Shown: positions 49,060 to 60,091 of the stretch, piece by piece | Layout of the letters: every line of letters starts with the position of its first letter | Numbering within the stretch: the first letter of the stretch is position 1 | Program-made: the position numbers and the translations under genes | The notes under the pieces: model-generated | Told to the model about the DNA's origin: nothing | The model's input: the letters and a program-made list of their open reading frames with translations, nothing else | Databases searched by the model: none | Origin: Siphonodentalium dalli | Lineage: Eukaryota; Mollusca; Scaphopoda; Gadilida; Siphonodentaliidae | Direction of reading: 5' to 3' | DNA: 64,000 nucleotides | Assembly (NCBI GenBank): GCA_032622095.1 | Contig: CP136067.1 | Span: 178,596,556-178,660,555 of the forward strand

Positions 49060-49215
49060 GGCCATTAGTAGTTTGAGTATGGATTTCATGAAAAAATAAT
49101 GTGGTCCTAACTGGTTTCCGGGATGAGAGTCTTGGTGTATTTAAAAGCATATTTACTTGCAGAATAATCAAATACACAGACAATGTGAACTTCGGCTTTA
49201 TGGAGAAATCCGCCC
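49060..49215 (+). repeat. Right direct repeat flanking the GGGCC block
   Basis: Counterpart of 47960-48130, diverged by about one change per several bases. The pair with the block between could be a tandem duplication or the ends of an old element. Confidence 0.7.
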
Positions 49216-49630
49216 GATTAAACACACGTTATGTGTGCTAAAGGCACACTTGCACTGTTACTCCCAACCAATCATGATCATTATCGCCAGTCATAGTATT
49301 TCATAATTCAATAATTCAGGACGATTTCATGCTGTGTACAGCGACAAGTTAGAAATAGAGCCCCAAGGGACCACATATATTCCTAAATATCCATACCGTT
49401 AAAGACGAATAATCCAAGTTAACGCCCCTTAATTGATATTCTTCGGCTTCGCGTGTGAAAAGTATTTGATTTGAGTCGAGGAACCCACCATCAAAGCTCA
49501 TCTTTATCCGATTTCGATTTCTTCAATGCTATATTGTGGCAGAAAACGAATGCAATTTTGCTTATGAAATGCATTTGTGCCACATCAGACTATGTGAAAA
49601 GTAACAACTCGGTACTGTCCTATACTAAAA
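49216..49630. other. Unassigned spacer
   Basis: No gene or repeat recognised. Confidence 0.35.
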
Positions 49631-49639
49631 TCCGACCAC

Positions 49640-50640
49640 ACCCGTCAGCATGCGACCGCACCCGACCGCACCTCTGCCAGGGGTCCGAGCGAGATTGGGC
49701 ATGCACTCTCGTGCAGAATAGACCGTGTGTACCACATGTCCAATCCCCGAGTCAATGGCTTGAGCGGAAGCGGCACTATTAACCCCTAACTTGCGACCGG
49801 TTCCGTCAGGTACGCAAAATCCAAAAAGGCACAGACCGCACCGACCCTAACAGCCTGACCACGGAAAGAGACATTATAGCATACCCCTCTGCGTCCATGG
49901 GCGAACGGGCAAGTCGCTAGCTGTAGCGGAAGTGAATAAATTAACCCATACGCTGTTGTCGAATTCGGAAAACGCCGAAAATAACACCCGACCGCACCTC
50001 CTCCAGGGGTATGGACGAGTAAGGACATGCACTATATATCGTGCAGAATAGACCTGTATGTACCAATGTTCATATCCCCAAATCGATAGCTCGAGCGAAA
50101 ACGGCACCATTAACCCCAAACTTGCGGCCGGTTCTGTTGGGTAGGCATAATCCAAAAAGGCATCGACCGCAACTCCACTGGTTGCCTGACCAGGAAAGTT
50201 GACATCATATCATGCAGATATGATATCATAACCCTCTGCATCCATGGCCGATCGTACAAGTCGTTAGCTGTAGCGAAAGTGAATATATTAACTCTGGTGT
50301 CGAATTCGCTATGAATGAATGCAAAAACGCCGAAAATGACACCCGCCGACGCACCTCCTCCAGGGGTCTGAACGAGATCAAAAAGTCATCGACCACAACT
50401 CCACTGGTTGCCTGACACGGAAAGGGACACCACATATCATATAGCGAATATCCCTCTGCATCCATGGGCGATCGGGCAAGTCGCTAACTGTTGCGGAACT
50501 GAATATATTAACCCATATGCTGCTGTCGAATTTGCTATGAATCTATACGCAAAAATACCGAAAATAACACCCGCCGACCGCACATCCTCCAGGGGTCCGA
50601 GCGAGATGTGGTATTAATTATATTCTGTGCTTGCACACAG
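49640..50640 (+). repeat. Diverged ~330-bp tandem repeat (CCGACCGCACCTCCTCCAGG)
   Basis: CAGGGGT anchors at 49678, 50004, 50361 and 50590. Each unit carries TCCATGGGCGA(A/T)CGGGCAAG, TTAACCCATA(C/T)GCTG(T/C)TGTC and CGAAAATAACACCCG. A single further unit is at 53290-53600. Open frames on both strands are by-products. Confidence 0.78.
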
Positions 50641-51470
50641 ACACCGTAGTAACCAATGGACCAACTTAAATGTTTCAAATTGAGAGAAGGCACTTCTTCC
50701 TATATTACGCTGAAGGCGACACTCTCACCAAAAAAGTGCTGAAGGGGTGTAGATTTTGAAAATGTTCTGAAGGGTACGCAGGTTTTGAAATTTCGTTCTA
50801 AATGACGATTTGTTTTCGTCTGCCATTATTTATGCAAGAGTAAAAATATTTTCTTTCCAATGAAAATTTAAATCAACTGAAAACGAACTGCGGATGGGTG
50901 CCAGACTTTCAGGAACACAGTTTAAGTAATTGCGATAGCGCCCATCACAAACCATGTGTATCCTTCAGCACATTTTCAAAACCTGTGTACCATTCAGCAC
51001 TTGTTGTGAGAGTGACCCATTCAGCGCTATTATCCCATCCCATCAAACGATGTTTGGCGGGGGTATAGAAATTGGTTCCGTCCGCCCGTCTGTGATTTCG
51101 TCCGTCCGTTCATCCGCTCTCCCGAGTATGTACTTGTGAAGTGAAAAAGTGGCAGTACATGTTGGACTTGTGATGTGAACCATGTCTTGTCAGGTGCACC
51201 TTACATGTGATCATGTTGAAACGCGTTTATATTGATTTTCTGAGCTGAATAACAATTTTGACAAATGTCTGGCTGTTTGCGAACAGACATCATCCATTCA
51301 AATGCGATGAATTTTCTTAATTTCACTGGTGTGTTTTCTACATATAATACGACGAGACACAATTTGGACAAATCATTGACGTCAACATGTGGGGTGCACT
51401 ATATTTGATAACATCACTTCAGAAGTTTGTGTAACCAGTTTCGAATCATATAGGCTTATGCATCAACATC
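50395..51470 (+). repeat. Segmental duplication, copy 1
   Basis: Matches 53350-54370 with an offset of 2956 near the left end. It covers the last 330-bp-type unit, the MITE at 50705-51030, and the tract with CCGTCC repeats to TTCGAATCATATAGGCTTAT. Copy 1 has an extra ~90 bp near 51270-51360. Confidence 0.82.
50705..51030. mobile_element. ~325-bp MITE with ~70-bp TIRs, copy 1
   Basis: ACGCTGAAGGCGACACTCTC and the following AAGTGCTGAAGG / AGGTTTTGAAA at the left return inverted at the right (CAAAACCTGTGTACCATTCA, TGTGAGAGTGACCCATTCAG). No coding capacity. Confidence 0.72.
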
Positions 51471-51860
51471 ATAAGCCAGCTTTTTGCGTCAGAATTAATG
51501 GGTGCACCTAGATGTGCAGATGATGTCTGGACAATACTCATGAATTAATTCTCATCCATTAGCAATGCATGTGCTATATAGAGCCCACTGTTACCTATAA
51601 AGAATGATAAATTCGCAATTGGTATCATGTTCTGGCATGCTAGAAAGAACCTAATGCCCACTAGTTCATTTGGGCAATCCAATTTGATTCTATGCTCTAT
51701 CTTGTCTGGATATGCACACATGCGGGGCCAACTGGCATTTACCATTATTTCAACCCATATCTTTGGGATGAGTGGTGGATGTTATGCTCTATTTCGCTAA
51801 CATGGAATTAACATACAGATTGCATATAATATGCAAATTTAAACTGGAATCCGATGGATT
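51471..51860. other. Unassigned spacer
   Basis: No gene. The segment GCTTTTTGCGTCAGAATT (51479-51496) recurs at about 55465-55483. Confidence 0.35.
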
Positions 51861-52115
51861 CCACCACGAATATGACATCTATATAGCATGTAATATGCAG
51901 ACTGCATAAAATATGCAACTTCTCCTGAACGGAACTGACATATACCAAGACATCGGAGCTCGCATAGAACATGCACCATGAATATGACACCTATATTGCA
52001 TGTAATATGCATACTGCATAAATATGCAACTTCTCCTGAATGGAACTGCTATATGCCAAGCCATCGGAGCTCGCATATAATATGGCATATATATTGCACG
52101 TAATATGCAGAATAA
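51861..52115 (+). repeat. ~100-112-bp tandem repeat with ATGCA motifs (2-3 units)
   Basis: Repeated GCATGTAATATGCA, CTGCATAAAATATGCAACTT and CATCGGAGCTCGCATA. Minus-strand frames here are by-products. Confidence 0.75.
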
Positions 52116-52216
52116 TAGTGCACGTGAAGTGACACCCAATTGGAATCTTATGTATTCCCTATATACATGTACACCAAGTCTCGACGTACCCGAAAATTGG
52201 GTGAAATATTGTCGAA

Positions 52217-52230
52217 TTAACGCTCTTTAT
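52217..52230 (-). repeat. ATAAAGAGCGTTAA motif, inverted
   Basis: Core-matching copy on the minus strand in otherwise unrelated sequence. Confidence 0.58.
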
Positions 52231-52714
52231 TCAATCTAAACACTTGACTGACCAGTGGACAAGTGAGCGATGCACAACACATACACAAATAACATCTTCG
52301 ATAACCCGAAGACGTCAATTAATACCTAAATAAATGTTTTGGCATTATTTTAACTTCGCCAATTAATGGTGATCAATTCATTCTTGACGCTACAGTCAGA
52401 AATATGTCGGATATGGCCCGGAGTCAGATAATTCTACGAATAAAAATGCCACCGTCTTTAATACCGACAAGACTAACAAGTGATTAAACTTTCACACGTG
52501 ATACATTCGCACATGGAAAGCATCTACAAAGGATGCCGCACGTCCAGTGGCGATATTCGGTAACATGATCATCCCAGCATGATTTGCTGCTTATCACAAC
52601 TGATATACAATGGGCGAACCCGGCAGACAAACCAGTTTAAACTGGACTGAACAGATTTCTATCTTATAGCGATCAGAGAGTCTGCACATCGTCAGTCGAG
52701 TCGAAATTGGCGGT

Positions 52715-53015
52715 GGACGCGCATTCCGGATACATAGAATTATTGCATGAAATTTGCAAATCCAACTTACCACAAACGTGGCAAAGACGAATATGGAATC
52801 CTATGAATTCCTGATATACAGAATGATTGCATGAAATGTGCAAATCCAACCTACCACAAACGTGGCAAAGACAAATGTGGAATCCTATGAATTCCGGATA
52901 TATACAGATTGATTGCATGAAATTTGCAAATCCAACGATTCCACACAACGTGGCTAAAACTACCATGGGATCCTATGTATTCCAGATAGACATATTGCAT
53001 GTCATTTGCAAATAA
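52715..53015 (+). repeat. ~84-bp tandem repeat (4 units) with GCATGAAATTTGCAAATCCA
   Basis: Units at 52744, 52828, 52914 and 52995 (spacing 84, 86, 81). Each has CACAAACGTGGCAAA or a variant and GGAATCCTATG(A/T)ATTCC, an EcoRI-like palindromic patch. Confidence 0.8.
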
Positions 53016-53349
53016 AACAAATGGAATGTGATCTATTCCTTATACACATGTAATACATGTAAACAGACATATCAATTGTCGACTTATCTAACTTATTGCG
53101 CTATGCCCCTGATGAGTAGTCGCGCTAAAATAGACACGAAACACTAGCTTATCCTTAAAGTGACTATCCTAATGCAAGCAGTGTAGGGTACCACGTTGAA
53201 CATAACGCTACCTCCAGTAAAGATCTGATGGTTGGGTATGCATACACCATTTTATATACAAACAAGACCTGAATGCACCGAATTCCAATCCCCAAGTCAA
53301 TAACCCCAAAATTGCGGCCGGTTCTGTTGGGTTCGCAGACTCCAAAAAG

Positions 53350-54370
53350 GCATCGACCACTGGTTGCCTGACATGGAAAGGGACACCATATATCATGTAG
53401 CGAACACCCCTCTGCATTCATGGGCGATCGGGCAAGTAGCTAACTGTAGCGGAACTGAATATATTAACCCATATGCTGCTGTCGAATTCGCTATGAATCT
53501 ACGCAAAAATACCGAAAATAACACCCGCCGACCTAACCTCCACCAGGGGTCCGAGCGAGATGGGGGTATTAATTATATTCTGTGCTTGCACACAGACACC
53601 GTAGTAACCAAGGGACCAACTTAAATGTTTCAAATTGAGAGAAGGCACTTCTTCCTATATTACGCTGAAGGCGACACTCTCACCAAAAAAGTGCTGAAGG
53701 GGTGTAGATTTTGAAAATGCACTGAAGGGTACGCAGGTTTTGAAATTTCGTTCTAAATGACGATTTGTTTTCGTCTGCCATTATTTATGTAAGAGTAAAA
53801 ATGATTTCTTTCCAATGAAAATTAAAATCAACTTAAAACGAACTGCGGGTGGTCGCCAGACTTTCAGGAACACAGTTGAAGTAATTGCGTTAGCGCCCAT
53901 CACAAACCATGTGTATCCTTCAGCACATTTTCAAAACATGCGTACCATTCAGCACTTATTGTGATGAGAGTGACCCCTTCAGCGCTATTATCCCATCCCA
54001 TCAAACGATGTTTGGGGGGGGGGGGGTATAGAAATTGGTTCCGTCCGTCCGGCTGTGATTCTGTCCGTTCATTAGTCCGCTCTACCGAGTATGTACTTGT
54101 GAAGTGAAAAGAGGCAGTACTTGTTGGACCTGTGAGGTGAACCATGTCTTGTGAGGTGCACCATGTCTTGTGAGGTACACCTTACATGCGATCATGTTGA
54201 AATGCGTTTAAATTGCTTTTCTGAGCTGAATAACAATTCTGACAAATGTCTGGCACCATTTGGACGAATCATTGACGTCAACATGTGGGGTGCACTATAT
54301 TTGATAACACCACTTCAGAAGTTTGTGCAAACATAGTTTCGAATCATATAGGCTTATGCATCAACATCAA
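53350..54370 (+). repeat. Segmental duplication, copy 2
   Basis: Counterpart of 50395-51470. Differences include a 13-base G run at about 54014-54026 in place of GGCGGGGG, and a short internal duplication ACCATGTCTTGTGAGGT near 54140-54175. Confidence 0.82.
53660..53992. mobile_element. ~330-bp MITE with ~70-bp TIRs, copy 2
   Basis: Same element as 50705-51030, carried by the segmental duplication. Confidence 0.72.
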
Positions 54371-55511
54371 TATGCACATACTGACAATAAATGTGATGCC
54401 TATTAGACTGATACCATGTTTTAACAAAACATCGCAATATGAATTTATTTATTGACTTTTAATATATCTCACCCCACTAAATTTGGCCTGCACCTCACTA
54501 CTTTTTGAGCATGGTCGTTGCAACCAACGACAGATTCTCTGCAGCTCACAAGTAGGTGTTCACACAAGTATATCTGCGGGGTTATTACCAAAATTTTGAG
54601 CTCTATATCTCAGTCATATGTGGTCGGTTTTAAATGATCTGATGTATGCCGATGAATCGCCTTGTGGGGGAATTTACATCCACGTGTTTCGTCCATTATT
54701 TTTTTTATTGAGATATGGGACTTATAGTGTGAAATCTGAAAGGTCCCCCGTGCCAGATCCTACTTTATGTCTTAGTCATCGATGATCGGATTTGAATGAT
54801 TTTTGGTGTGCTGATGAGCCACCATGGGGGATATTTACACTTTTTTTTGTTTAGTTAAGGGACTTAGTCATTCATTGCACCCGGATCTGTGCGTTGCGGT
54901 GCCCCTGTGTATAGCGACTCGCCGGCGGGAAACCAGCTTTCACCATCGCTCCCGATTATATGTAAATTTCACTCAAACAGACATGTGATTGCATGGGGTG
55001 GCATTAGCGCCACGGAAGAGGGCGATAATTTGTTAATATGTACACCGATCAAGGATCATTAGCTTGAAAGGTTAATATAGAAGGCTGCTCTATTTATTGG
55101 AAAATGTGGCCAATGGGCAAATAACAATTTTTTGTCGTACCAAGTGTGTGGTAACCATCCAGAAAACCTATTCTGTCGACTCTTTTCCGAATGCGTGTAT
55201 ATCTCATTTATACAATGGCACCCAATCGCATATGTCCACTTTTCATCGCAAAAATCAAGCCAACAAATTCGAAGAGTGCTATAAACGTCACCAAAAAACA
55301 GCCGAGTACATCAACGGAAATTAAATTTCGAATACTTAATCCAAACATATCGCGTACGTTTCAAGGCAGTCAGTGAGCTTGGATGTCGAACTTCGCCCAC
55401 AATCAAACTTCCATGCATTGAATATGCGGAACTTGTTTAAATTTTATAACATTTGGCACAAGTCGGCTTTTTGCGTCAGAATTTTCATCGAAGACACATT
55501 TGTCAAAGAAA
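54371..55511. other. Unassigned sequence
   Basis: No gene is assigned. Two overlapping plus-strand frames at 55097-55376 look compositionally normal but have no recognised domain or clear splice partner. Confidence 0.35.
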
Positions 55512-55803
55512 TCTAAAATAGTCACACTCGTTAAAAACTATCATAAACGGAAAGAATAGTAAAATATTGACATATTTTATTCTTATAATAATCATAAAGA
55601 TCCCGTAAATAGTATGTTATTATCAAGTTCGTACGCTGTGTTATGTAAACAAAAGCTAGGTTTTTTTTCATAACAAAGGGCACGAACTTGACAATAACAT
55701 ACTACTTACGCAATATTTATGATTGATATAAGAATAAAGTCTGTCAATATGCTAATATACTTTCTGTTTATGGCGATTTTAGCCGATTTGACTATTTAAA
55801 CAG
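55512..55803. mobile_element. ~290-bp fold-back MITE
   Basis: The arms include CATAAACGGAAAGAATA, TTTATTCTTATA, TAGTATGTTATTATCAAGTT and their inverses at the right (CTTGACAATAACATACTACT, TATAAGAATAAA, TACTTTCTGTTTATGG). The centre is near 55657. Confidence 0.75.
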
Positions 55804-56507
55804 CAATAGCTACCGCGAAGACCACCCGTGCCTTAACACTACAGCAGCAAATTAATAAACCTCTGCGACATGGCACCTTTGCACGGGGAACACCGGATAC
55901 TCTATAAAGTATTGAACCGGGAGTGGTCATTTGGATAGGGTGATAAAATTAACAACGACTGGGCTGGTTACAATTTTGTCCCATAATGCATTTAGTTGTA
56001 AAGGATTTGTACCACATTGTATATATGTATATCTATATGTTCTGCGTTGTATATTTGCCACATTGTCGGTTAAAGCATTAAGCGATACACAAATGGATGA
56101 TAGTCATATTCGAATCAGATACACATGGTCCTGCTTATGATGTCGATGACACATTATTTTATTATAATATGACTATAAACACTAGCGTAATTAACGAACA
56201 TCAGCTAAACCACGCGTATAAGTGTACATGTGGCTTTAAAACAAATCTTCAGTTCATATATACGTATTCCCATCAAATAAGATTCACATAGACCTTATTT
56301 CGTGGACTGATTATGATGAATTACACACCATGCAAAAGGGTTCGTCGAAAAGTGGACCCTATTCGTAATTTAGTGTAACAATTAGTCCAATAGTACATCC
56401 GGGTATCTCATAAATCGAAGATTCATAATAGAAACCAACTACGGGTCCACGACATCAGTTTTAAAACCGAACAAAACATAAGAAACTGTTCGGTTTGGTA
56501 CATAGAG

Positions 56508-56653
56508 GATCTACAATGAGTCCCCAGTTTATCGCAGAATTTACAAAACGAGCCCAGTAAATTAGGTCTGGGCCGAGCCTTTGGCGAGGTTCAGACCTAA
56601 GTTACTGGCCAAGTTTTGTAAATTTCGTAATAAACTGGGGACGAGTTGTAGAT
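56508..56653. mobile_element. ~146-bp fold-back MITE
   Basis: ATCTACAATGAGTCCCCAGT at the left returns as ACTGGGGACGAGTTGTAGAT at the right. The inner arms share AATTTACAAAAC / GTTTTGTAAATT and TTAGGTCTGGGCC / GGTTCAGACCTAA. Confidence 0.82.
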
Positions 56654-56767
56654 TATACTTATTACATGATCCAAAACATAGATAAAACACCAAATGTGAC
56701 GTGAAATTAATATCAGCTTCAAAAAGATCTGCGATGACTTTCACGTAACTGTGTGTTGTTTGTCCGC

Positions 56768-57167
56768 TTAACCCTTTACCCAACAGAAGGGCCCTGTGCC
56801 AATGCATTCTCTTATATATGCGAGTCGACCATAGGTCGCCTCGCATATATAAGAGAATGCATTGGCTTAACACATTAAAAATTATAAAATTGTTAAAGAA
56901 TGTAAGAAAAAATGGTAAAAAGTGTTAAAAAAAGATTTTTTTTAGGCCAATGCATTCTCTTATATATGCGAGGCGACCTATGGTCGACTCGCATATATAA
57001 GAGAATGCATTGGCACAGGGCATAACTGTAACTATCACAATGTGGTCAAGGAGCCGGTTCCAATGATATCCATATTTGTATGGTTCTATTGAGACAGATC
57101 GAAGATATTTTAGGCTGTTGAAGCTTTATTTGGCCGGTTGTGGCCGGTTTGTTGGGTAAAGGGTTAA
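56768..57167 (-). mobile_element. TTAA-flanked (piggyBac-like) MITE, full-length 400 bp, inverted
   Basis: Same structure and identical length as 46809-47208 in the opposite orientation, with TTAA at both outer edges and both hairpins intact. The close match indicates recent activity of the family. Confidence 0.88.
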
Positions 57168-58086
57168 AGAATTAGTCCCAGACAAATAAAGACTCTTTGA
57201 CGTATTTAATGGCGTAAATTTCCTGAAATAACTTTTCAAACTCTTCATTCATTAGAGATTGTTGGAAAAAATATTGGAAGCCATAGCATTTTGAGAATGT
57301 AAACAGACGACAAACCGGATGTCAAAGGTTTCAACTAGCACTATTTCCTGTTATGCAACGAACGTTTGATATCACAATTTATAGCACGGTTTTATTGAAT
57401 GGAATAAGCTTAGCATCATGTAATAAAACTTATTATATAATATAAACTACCAAGATCAAAGTATTCCAACGTGAAGATAGTTGTTTGGTGTCGAGAGGGG
57501 AGTGGGGAGTACATAACTGAAATTATATTTCATCACGCTGGGGGAGCTCTCCGCTTGAGATACTCGATGGAGAATCTGTAAATTTCATTATGTTCATTTC
57601 ATCCATATTTGATTACAACGAATCTCAACGAACAATGTCATCGTTTAGCTTTCCCCACTGACCGAATTCGCGTGAACCTAAATGCATCTCATTAATTTCA
57701 TTATTTAAAATTTCATGTCTGACATAACATATTATTAGTTGCAACTTTCGGACGAAAATTAGGTTGAAACTGTGCTGATACTTAATTTTGCAACAAACTT
57801 CGTGCGAAATCAGGCGAAATACGTTGTTTTTTTTAGTATATATTTTCGAATATTTTCCTACCTTCGATCTACAGATTGAAATGAAATGGCCATCAGTTGG
57901 AATATAACACACTTGAAAGACTGGTACCAGTTGGAAAATATCAACCAAAGGGTGCAAATGGGGTTATCCTAGACTTGTAAATTTCTGTGTTCAATGCGGG
58001 TGTGGTTGGAAATTTCAAGCAGGGCACCCAACCCCCCACCAACTAAGACCCTCTATAGCCAAGCCCATGGTTGTACAAGTACTTAC
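57168..58086. other. Sequence downstream of the PAN-like exon (minus strand)
   Basis: It contains at 57860-57990 a repeat also found at 38860-39000 (GCCATCAGTTGGAA and CCAGTTGGAAA). Otherwise no exon is recognised; if the PAN gene continues leftwards this is intron. Confidence 0.4.
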
Positions 58087-58410
58087 GATACTGCAGTCGG
58101 TATAGATATCGCTCGGTCCGGTTGTCTGTGTGGCGATCGGTGTGTTGCTATTCCTTAATAACGTACAATCCTTGGTTTTCACGTTAAACGACGTCCCAGT
58201 ACAGTCATTCGTATACTCACAAAGCCGGTCACATCTTAGATGGTTCGACGCCTTCGCGATCGTCAAAATAATCTCCTTGTTATGGACAACTGTTCTGCGC
58301 GGAGGGTCACATACTGAACAGCCGGATCCTCTTTCGGAAATTGAAATAACTCCTAAAACGATTAACATTAGGAAACCACACTTGAAGACCTGACAAAAAT
58401 TCGAGCACAT
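58087..58410 (-). CDS. Secreted PAN/apple-like domain exon (partial gene)
   Basis: On the minus strand the frame ends at donor ATC/GTAAGT (GT just left of 58087, phase 0). From Met at 58408-58410 it encodes a hydrophobic stretch FLMLIVLGVISI, likely a signal peptide or anchor, then a mature part with cysteines spaced C-x-x-x-C-x(5)-C (CDRLCEYTNDC) followed by TSFNVKTKDCTLL. That is the first part of a PAN/apple domain, an extracellular adhesion or carbohydrate/protein-binding fold. About 108 residues are encoded here. The frame is open upstream to 58503, so the start is uncertain; CAG at 58390-58392 could instead be an acceptor making the exon begin at 58389. Later exons were not found. Confidence 0.55.
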
Positions 58411-58503
58411 CGGATAGAACCCTACGCCCTTGCGTGTAAACAGGATGCAGTTGCATGTCCTATTCTGGTCTTGGTTGGAGGAATTAAACATGATTTTAAA
58501 CAA

Positions 58504-59316
58504 TGTCTCACAGACAACGGAGCATTGTCATCTGTTGAAGAAATTTAAAACCATGCATCTTGCCAATGCTTGAGCCAATCGGGAAGAAATGAAATCGTCC
58601 ACGATTAACACCAGGACATCTCTAAAATTTTAAAAGCAATGCTTGGCTTGGTGAGCGATATCGGTTACTTTACATCGCCCGGATAGAGTAATTCACTATA
58701 TCAATAATTAGAATAGTAGAAAATCGTTATAAATATAATAATAAATCATTGATGAGCGATGTGGTTTCTTTACAACTTCCTGGTAGAAAATACTCTACGT
58801 TAATCTCGGATAGCACTGCCCAGCGAGTCGTAGAAAAAAGTTACAAGTTATAAAATAAATCATTGATGGACGATGTGGTTCCTTAACAACGTCCTGTTAG
58901 AAAAATACTCTATGCAAATCACTATGCAGCGAGTCATAGAAGAAAGTTACAAGTTATATAATAAATCCAAGTTCCAGAAGACATTTCCGGACATGAGTGT
59001 ACGTAGAATCGCTGCTGATAGTCTCATCGTGGTCAGTGATTAATGAGCCATGTGAACTTATGAATTCATTATTGATCCACCCATTGTAATAACCGACGTA
59101 AGGTCCAGGGATATACTGACATATTCGTTGACTGAACCATGCTATGTATAATGTTGGTCTAGAGTCGATGTCACCTGCATTGCATTCATGAAGATAGAAA
59201 TAAGAGAGAGACAACTTTACTCCTCCGTATCAGAAGATAAAATTTGATCTGTCGATGCACACTATCTCAAGCAGTTGGTGGAAGAGTTCACGTTCTTCCC
59301 AACCAATCAACAATTG
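58504..59316. other. Unassigned sequence
   Basis: Contains two diverged tandem copies (about 58735-58860 and 58858-58970) around ATAAATCATTGATG(A/G)(G/A)CGATGTGG and GAAAAAAGTTACAAGTTATA. A minus-strand frame at 58954-59214 (86 codons) is unrecognised and is listed without a call. Confidence 0.4.
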
Positions 59317-59533
59317 TACAGTAATGCCGAAAGTAATTGACCACTTAACCACAGCAGAATTATGGGTAATTTTTCAGGATTTAGTCGGAAATATGGCTTG
59401 TTGCCATTCATCGGAAAGCTCTCGCCGAGAGCTTTCCGATGAATGGCAACAAGCCATATTTCCGACTAAATCCTGAAAAATTAGCCATAATTCTGCTGTG
59501 GTTAAGTGGTCAATTACTTTGGAAATTACTGTA
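59317..59533. mobile_element. 217-bp near-perfect palindromic MITE with TA and CAGTAAT ends
   Basis: Arms of 108 bases around a single central C at 59425, almost perfectly complementary. The ends read TACAGTAAT ... ATTACTGTA, so TA flanks CAGTAAT-type termini as in Tc1/mariner-derived elements. The element would fold into one long hairpin and has no coding capacity. Confidence 0.85.
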
Positions 59534-60091
59534 TACTATTCTCTGCAGATCACAAGTCTGAGGGATGATCCCGACATGTTCTCCTTCATGATTCTGATTT
59601 TAGTCGACCTGAATGTTATACTGACCTCCGTCCCTTTATCAGTAAACTGAGTGGCTGTGCTCATGTTAATGTGGTGTCATATATGTTTATTCTTATAAAC
59701 TGTATAACATACAGTGTTAAGAAGTACACAAACGTATACGTTGGGCCGGTCTTCTCCCAACACAGTATACAACATACATAATGTACAGTTCACACATTAC
59801 ATTAAACACGATGATATATGACAATTCAAAATATTTTATAACATAAAGGTACATATATGTGATTGGAAGGAGATCGGTCCGCCGATATGATCAAAACGCA
59901 TGCGCCTGTTTGATAATGTTCAACATAAAAATGGAATTTGTTTTACTAATTATGGTGGAGAATCGTCCCCAAATATTACAACGAGGAACTAAAGGGAGTA
60001 GTCCTCGTCCGACAATTTGGTCGGAACTTAATATTAGTCGTGATGGTGGGGGCTCGGGGGGCCCTCAATATAATTAGAAGAGTGACTATGA
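59534..60091. other. Unassigned spacer
   Basis: No gene is recognised; a short plus-strand frame at 59859-60077 has no known similarity. Confidence 0.35.

Noticed and set aside
58954-59214. 86-codon minus-strand gene
   Set aside because: Codon use looks plausible but no domain is recognised, the start is uncertain and no splice partner was found.
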